DNA from: Patescibacteria group bacterium
GTDB lineage: Bacteria; Patescibacteriota; Microgenomatia; UBA1400; PJMF01
Direction of reading: 5' to 3'
NCBI GenBank assembly: GCA_018813375.1
Contig: JAHJBU010000008.1
Coordinates: 1 to 16,160, forward strand
Length of the DNA: 16,160 nucleotides
The notes under the pieces were generated by a model. It had not been told where the DNA came from and did not search any database. It worked only from the letters and a program-made list of their open reading frames with translations. Positions 11,351 through 16,160 of this stretch are shown here, in pieces; within the stretch, counting starts at the first letter, position 1, and the number at the start of each line of letters is the position of its first letter. Made by a program: the position numbers and the translations under genes.

Positions 11351-12264
11351 CTACTTTTCCCCATCATCCCTGGCTGGTGGTCTAAGCCACCATTGTCAAA
11401 CTTAGCTCTAGGTTTCTTTTTTTGAGCTATCTCTTTTATCACTGGTTTAAGCTGAGGGATTGGCTTGACTGGAATAATTGGCTTGACTGGAATAGTTGAT
11501 TGGCCTTGAACAGCAATTTTCTTATCTGTGCGCCTTACTCTCCTAGCTCCCTGCCTCATTAGCCAAGCGGCTGTTTCTAGTAAGTCAGGAGTTGTTGACA
11601 AGGATCTAAAACTATCAGTTGTTTCTTCAATACTAAGAAGTAAATTAGTAGCAGCATCATTAGATAAATCTAATCCCAACTGGCGGATTAAGACTGAAAC
11701 CCCACTGCTGATGCTAACATAATCACTAGTATTAAATTTAATATTACCAATTTGTGGCTCAAAGCTATGAATAGTTACTACTGTAGTTTCATTAAATAAC
11801 TGCTCGTTGCCGATATAAAGCTGATCTAAAGAATCATAATCATGTACGCCTACTAAAAAAATTAAATCCGCCTCTGCCCCGGCATAACCTAACTCAACCG
11901 TGTCTTTATTTAATGGCTGATTACCTCTTTTTGGCTGGACAGTAAGATAAAATCGATTAGTTTCTTCACCAATATGATAGCTAACCTTTTCTACAGCCGC
12001 TTCATCGTAATCAAAACTGACCACTAAATTTTTATTACTAATATCAGTTCTGATTTGATCTACCCCAACTAAATTTTCACTTTGCAAAGACGGCAAATCT
12101 GGACTAGCATAAATCACTTCTTTGCCTGCTTGTTTTAAGCCTAAAAATAATGAACTACTGGCAGCTAGGATGTCTAAATTTGGCTCAAAACCAATAATCA
12201 CTAACACGCTTTGAGCAGAATCAAGCAAATCTTTAATTTGAGAAATTTGCTGTTCAGGAGTCAT
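11347..12264 (-). CDS. Degenerate DHH-phosphoesterase-like protein
   Basis: The 305-residue product resembles the first domain of DHH phosphoesterases (Nrn/RecJ type): N-terminal QISQIKDLLDSAQSVLVIIG, then EPNLDILAASSSLFLGLKQAGKEV in the place of the usual DxDxxGS motif, and repeated beta-alpha units with DYD at about 94-96 and HDYDSLD at about 140-146. A true DHH triad and most metal-binding Asp residues are missing, so it is probably not an active phosphodiesterase and may be a nucleotide-binding or structural homologue. The C-terminal 70 residues are a basic Pro/Lys tail with IPVKPI repeats. AAGGA lies seven bases upstream of the ATG. It is convergent with the secreted protein and divergent from the VirB6-like gene. 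Confidence 0.65.
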   Translation of the reverse strand: MTPEQQISQIKDLLDSAQSVLVIIGFEPNLDILAASSSLFLGLKQAGKEVIYASPDLPSLQSENLVGVDQIRTDISNKNLVVSFDYDEAAVEKVSYHIGEETNRFYLTVQPKRGNQPLNKDTVELGYAGAEADLIFLVGVHDYDSLDQLYIGNEQLFNETTVVTIHSFEPQIGNIKFNTSDYVSISSGVSVLIRQLGLDLSNDAATNLLLSIEETTDSFRSLSTTPDLLETAAWLMRQGARRVRRTDKKIAVQGQSTIPVKPIIPVKPIPQLKPVIKEIAQKKKPRAKFDNGGLDHQPGMMGKSS

Positions 12265-12347
12265 TTGATATCCTTTTTTATACTTAACATAAGTTAGATA
12301 GATACAATATCGCGCAAAACCACAAAAAAATCAACTAGAATCGCTAC

Positions 12348-12376
12348 TTTTGTGTCAAGACATCATCCAGTACAAT
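12348..12376 (+). promoter_or_regulatory. Promoter of the VirB6/TrbL-like gene
   Basis: TTTTGT (12348-12353), a 17-base spacer and TACAAT (12371-12376), ten bases before the ATG at 12387. The -10 box overlaps an earlier in-frame ATG at 12375, which therefore cannot be the start. Confidence 0.55.
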
Positions 12377-12386
12377 GTTTGTATTA

Positions 12387-14021
12387 ATGAAAAAACTGCT
12401 TATAGCCTTACTGGCAGTCGTTTTATTGTTTCCAGCAATAGCTAAACCTGTGGTGGCTCAAATAAAGCAAGCTCCAAAATCTGGCATCACTAAACTCAAA
12501 GAGGTGGATGAATTTAACTCAGCCGTTGAAGCTAATATTCTGACTAAGCAAGCCAATAGACAAGGATATTCAAAAGGGATCAATAATGATCTTTTGGTTT
12601 TAACTTTTCAAAGAATTATGGGCGGTATCCCCCAAGACGATGGTACTGGAGGGATTACCTACTCACCTGGCATGGTTGGCAACGTGACTCAAGCCATTGC
12701 TTGGATGATTAATAGTCCTGCTGCTACAACAGAAAGATATGTAGCTGATGTGATGAATTCTGCGGGTTTTAAAATTGCACAACCAGCTTATGCTCAAGGA
12801 TTGGGTTTTGCTTCATTAGATCCAATTCTTAATACCTGGAAAACTTTCCGAAACATGGCTTACTTATTTTTTGTGGTGCTATTTTTAGTAATAGGTTTTC
12901 TAATTATGATGAGACAAAAGATAGGCGGGCAAGCTGCTATCACCGCTCAGCAGGCCATTCCTCAAATTATTGTCTCTCTTTTGCTAGTTACTTTTTCTTA
13001 TGCTATTGCTGGTTTAGTCATAGATTTAATGTATGTAGTGATGTATTTATTATTAGCTTTGTTTCAAAAAGACCAAGGTGTATTTTTAAACAAAAACTTT
13101 TTGCAACTCGGATGGATAATGGTCAGCAATGGCGCCACTATGGCTTATGAAGCTGTTCAAGAGTTTAGTGACTCTATGCAAGGCAATCTGGAATATTGGG
13201 GAGATGGTGTAATCCCTACTCTTGGGAGCATAACTTTAGCTGTGGTAGTAGCACTTGCGATTGCTCTTAAAATTGTTGAGTTATTTTTTGAATTATTAAA
13301 AACTTATGTCACAATTGTGCTAACAATTGCGTTTTCCCCGATTTTGCTAGCTTTTGGCGCTGTCCCTGGACAAAATCCTTTTAAACAATGGATGCTAAAT
13401 TTGGTTGGTAACTTAGCTGCTTTTCCAACAGTGCTTTTGGTTTTAATCGTCTCTGATCAGCTCACTAATCATATTTCTGGTACTGAGCTAGTAGACAATG
13501 TGATACTTGAGGGTGGTGGGTTTCAACCGCCTTATCTTTTTGGGAGTGGCACTGCTGGGCTGATGCCTTTTATAGTTGGGCTCGGGATGCTCATGATCAT
13601 GCCAGAAATTGTCAAAGAAGCTAAAAAAGCCATGGGTGCTAAAGAAGATATTTTCCAACAGCTTGCGGGCAAAATGGGCGATTCACTAGGAAAAGGCTGG
13701 AAGGGTGGAGAACTTATACCAGGATTTGCAATGTCGGATACAAGTAAATGGGCTGGTGGCGGGTTAAGTGGGGGAAATTTTGCGAGGAAACAAGGCGAGG
13801 TTATAGCCGGGGTTACTGGAGGTTTGGGTGCTGCAATTATAAAACGAAAGAGACCTTTATCTCAATTTAGAAGAGGATTTGACTCAGCTGCTTCTCATAC
13901 TGCTTTATTTATAGGTGATGAAAGTGTTTATAAAGCTCAGCAAGCCAAAATAAAAGCTGATCGTGAAAAACGACAAAAAGAAAGAGATGCTATTAAAGTA
14001 GCAACTTCTGGTGAACGTTAA
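12387..14021 (+). CDS. VirB6/TrbL-like polytopic membrane protein
   Basis: I choose the ATG at 12387 because the in-frame ATG at 12375 lies in the -10 box. The 544-residue product has a Sec signal peptide ending near VVA-24, a periplasmic region (about 25-150), then about six membrane helices: 156-176, 193-226 (perhaps two), 279-302, 305-327, 336-358 and 390-408. The tail of about 130 residues is basic and Gly-rich, probably cytosolic. This layout of a central block of helices with a long basic tail is typical of VirB6/TrbL channel proteins of type IV secretion systems, and the pilin-like cluster nearby supports that. The identification is by topology and context, with no single diagnostic motif. 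Confidence 0.72.
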   Translation: MKKLLIALLAVVLLFPAIAKPVVAQIKQAPKSGITKLKEVDEFNSAVEANILTKQANRQGYSKGINNDLLVLTFQRIMGGIPQDDGTGGITYSPGMVGNVTQAIAWMINSPAATTERYVADVMNSAGFKIAQPAYAQGLGFASLDPILNTWKTFRNMAYLFFVVLFLVIGFLIMMRQKIGGQAAITAQQAIPQIIVSLLLVTFSYAIAGLVIDLMYVVMYLLLALFQKDQGVFLNKNFLQLGWIMVSNGATMAYEAVQEFSDSMQGNLEYWGDGVIPTLGSITLAVVVALAIALKIVELFFELLKTYVTIVLTIAFSPILLAFGAVPGQNPFKQWMLNLVGNLAAFPTVLLVLIVSDQLTNHISGTELVDNVILEGGGFQPPYLFGSGTAGLMPFIVGLGMLMIMPEIVKEAKKAMGAKEDIFQQLAGKMGDSLGKGWKGGELIPGFAMSDTSKWAGGGLSGGNFARKQGEVIAGVTGGLGAAIIKRKRPLSQFRRGFDSAASHTALFIGDESVYKAQQAKIKADREKRQKERDAIKVATSGER

Positions 14022-14063
14022 AACAATAGTTCTAAACAAATGAACATAATAAATTTCAACGGA

Positions 14064-16160
14064 TTATTTGGTAGGATCTTTTTCTGATTTTTCTGGGAAT
14101 GGATAAGTGGGTTTAGCTTCAGCTCTTGCTGGCGTTAAAAAAAACATTTTTTCTCTTTTCCATTTATTCATATTCATCACAACCTCATACCAAACATCCC
14201 AATAATCATGACGATGATCCATTGGATTTATTCTTAATGGTCTTCTAAATTTTTTATTCTCAGCAATTTCCAAATAAGCTTTTCTAATATGACCATCCCA
14301 AAGATTAAAAGAAGTATTTTGGTTTGCATAGCGAATAGTTTCCTCTACAAATAATTCAAGTACCTCTCTATGGTGTCTCATCCTAGATTCAAAGGGAGAT
14401 ATCATAGCCACATCATCTGTAAAAGGAAGCCTAGAAATCAAATGAATTAAAATAAACTGAACGGTTACCCTCAAAAATTCTTGCTGCGCTCTGTCTAATT
14501 GCCTTGCTTTTTCTCTATCTTCACCTTCATCCATGACTTTATTTTCTTTCCCAGCTTCTTTGGGAGGGTAAAGTGTTCTTCCGGGTTCCTTATATTTATA
14601 AGCCCATTGATAGGCAAAGGATTTAGCTAATTCAGTTCCTGTTTTTTTAGCAACGTCTTTAATAATTTGCTGAGCTTTTACTGGATCATGAGGAAGATCT
14701 TCAATGCTTTCGAAAGCCGTTGATGACATTTCTATAAGCTTGCTAAGAGAACCTAAGGATTGAAGATAATTAGCGGGGTTATTACCACCATCTCTGATTC
14801 CTTCATCATTGAGCGGAGCTCTTAAAAATGAGCTTAGAGTTGGAAGAAGAAATGCCATATCACCTATATTTACTGTTCCGTCATTATTTTGAAAAATTTT
14901 ATTCGGATCATATTTGTTAAATTCATCTTTATAGTTCACGTTAAACATCCATTTAAAAAATGCTTGAATTAGCCTACTGTAATCATTCATTAATTTCTCG
15001 TGCATTGCCCTTTGACTGTCTCCAATTGCGTCAGCATAATCAGCTGCTCTAAATTGTTTATCCCATACTGGATCATGACGAGGAATCCCTGGAACAAAAT
15101 CGCTCAACCAAAATTCTCCTTTCATTATTATCTCTGGAGGAACTACCATTGCTCCAAATAGAGTTGCCCACCTACCTCTATCTAAATTTTTACCCTGATA
15201 CCCACCATTAAATATCGTTGCTGTTGGATCTACATTCTGTCCACCTCTATGCTTAAATGAGGACTTCAACACACCTAAGTGAATCATGGCTGCTTGAGTT
15301 CTATAGTCATTTAAGGAAGCGTCATACCAAGCCATCTCTTTTACAAATTCGACTATATCTGCTCGCCCAAACCTTGATTGTCCTGCAGTATCAACCATGC
15401 CTACGTCTTCTAAAAATTGATCTATTAATGCCTTATATTCTGGATCTGGAGGTAAAGTATGGACTACTCCAGCTACGGTTTTAGTTACACCCTCATATAA
15501 ATCCTTATGGCAAAGATTAAATAATTTTTGAACTTCCGCCTCTGAGCCCCACCCTCTACTTGCCTTCCAGGGAGTAGTTGCATCCAGCATGTACATAAAT
15601 GAACGATCGCTTAACTTACTAATCACTTTTTGCCAGAGTTCAGTCTGACGTAATTTATCATACCTATTGATAGTATTAGTACTTGAGATTGCATCTTTTC
15701 CTGTTTCCCACCTGAAACTTATAAAGTCCAGATCAAGAGAAACAGCTTTATTCATCACTCCATCAACATACATTGTCTGAACAAGTCTAAAGACATCTGC
15801 AATTTTGTCGTATGGCTCTCCTATGGCAACGACCATATCTACGTATTTAGTATAGGCACCCTCAACTTCACTCTGATCTGTTTTATTCTGAGGTCCAAAG
15901 TCCATTGTCACTAAACGATTAAGAGCTAATTTCAATCCATACTGAGATATATCAACTTGACCAATTTCAATAGAAGTTGAAGAATCTACACGTTCAGCTG
16001 TCGTTGTTGGTGTCACTGCCACGACATCTGCAGCTTTTTTAGCTGCCTCTATTGCACTGTGCATTTTCTGTAATCTATTGAGCTGTATGTCTAAAGCAAT
16101 AAAACGTTGGTTATAAGCAACATCGTTTTCGTCTAAATCCTGAATCTCTGCTGAAAAATA
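14064..16160 (-). CDS. Large protein of unknown function, 5' end beyond the window
   Basis: The frame is open to the right edge of the window: at least 698 residues are encoded, and the first ATG inside (16064) need not be the start, since 32 further codons precede it without a stop. I recognise no domain. The sequence is mostly soluble, rich in aromatic and charged residues, with no evident signal peptide or membrane helix in the visible part. It is convergent with the VirB6/TrbL-like gene, 42 bases apart, with no clear terminator between them. Given its place it may be a cytosolic or envelope-associated partner of the secretion-like apparatus, but this is only context. Confidence 0.75.
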   Translation of the reverse strand, partial: YFSAEIQDLDENDVAYNQRFIALDIQLNRLQKMHSAIEAAKKAADVVAVTPTTTAERVDSSTSIEIGQVDISQYGLKLALNRLVTMDFGPQNKTDQSEVEGAYTKYVDMVVAIGEPYDKIADVFRLVQTMYVDGVMNKAVSLDLDFISFRWETGKDAISSTNTINRYDKLRQTELWQKVISKLSDRSFMYMLDATTPWKASRGWGSEAEVQKLFNLCHKDLYEGVTKTVAGVVHTLPPDPEYKALIDQFLEDVGMVDTAGQSRFGRADIVEFVKEMAWYDASLNDYRTQAAMIHLGVLKSSFKHRGGQNVDPTATIFNGGYQGKNLDRGRWATLFGAMVVPPEIIMKGEFWLSDFVPGIPRHDPVWDKQFRAADYADAIGDSQRAMHEKLMNDYSRLIQAFFKWMFNVNYKDEFNKYDPNKIFQNNDGTVNIGDMAFLLPTLSSFLRAPLNDEGIRDGGNNPANYLQSLGSLSKLIEMSSTAFESIEDLPHDPVKAQQIIKDVAKKTGTELAKSFAYQWAYKYKEPGRTLYPPKEAGKENKVMDEGEDREKARQLDRAQQEFLRVTVQFILIHLISRLPFTDDVAMISPFESRMRHHREVLELFVEETIRYANQNTSFNLWDGHIRKAYLEIAENKKFRRPLRINPMDHRHDYWDVWYEVVMNMNKWKREKMFFLTPARAEAKPTYPFPEKSEKDPTK

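Noticed and set aside
1..16160. CRISPR array
   Set aside because: No series of regularly spaced short direct repeats is present; the tandem repeat at 8465-8496 has two adjacent units without spacers.

Overview
The window looks like the chromosome of a small-genome, AT-rich bacterium of the Candidate Phyla Radiation (Patescibacteria), perhaps Microgenomates-like. Three things suggest this: a VirB2/TrbC-like and VirB6/TrbL-like membrane gene cluster built from several small two-helix proteins; a large serine recombinase whose last codons run antisense through a tRNA-like 3' end; and many start codons only 6-10 bases after a -10 box. TGA is used as a stop (for example after the radical SAM gene), so this is not a lineage that recodes TGA. 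The taxonomic assignment is an inference.

Region 1 (about 438-4202) is a mobile element that I read as integrated by its own large serine recombinase. It has two modules. The recombinase module (535-1981) lies between perfect 97-bp inverted repeats. The cargo module (2177-4102) lies between perfect 100-bp inverted repeats. The cargo is a 35-residue Cys-containing peptide gene followed by a radical SAM/SPASM maturase with a PqqD-like N-terminal domain, so it looks like a minimal RiPP pathway. A CC/GG dinucleotide sits at all three repeat boundaries (438-439, 2077-2078, 4201-4202). The outer two boundaries read as attL and attR, and the middle one reads as an intact attP in inverted orientation. 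Joining the outer flanks rebuilds a tRNA-like 3' end (CCTGTCC followed by A) as the likely attB. The recombinase reading frame crosses the att core, so integration replaces its C-terminal tail.

Region 2 (4203-6146) is a short accessory stretch: a strong promoter followed within about 65 bases by an intrinsic terminator (possible small RNA), a small membrane protein, a BrnT/BrnA toxin-antitoxin pair with its own promoter and operator-like palindrome, and an ECF-type sigma factor overlapping a tiny membrane-protein gene.

Region 3 (6172-16160) is a conjugation/type IV secretion-like envelope cluster. Six consecutive small proteins share the same two-helix VirB2/TrbC-like plan with a GGD/SGD turn. 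One of them (7968-8402) has its own strong promoter, ribosome binding site and terminator and is the best candidate for a major subunit. They are followed by a secreted 793-residue protein with a possible lysozyme-like C-terminal domain, a degenerate DHH-phosphoesterase-like protein on the other strand, a VirB6/TrbL-like polytopic protein, and the 3' part of a large protein I do not recognise. The sigma factor is divergent from this cluster and may regulate it.
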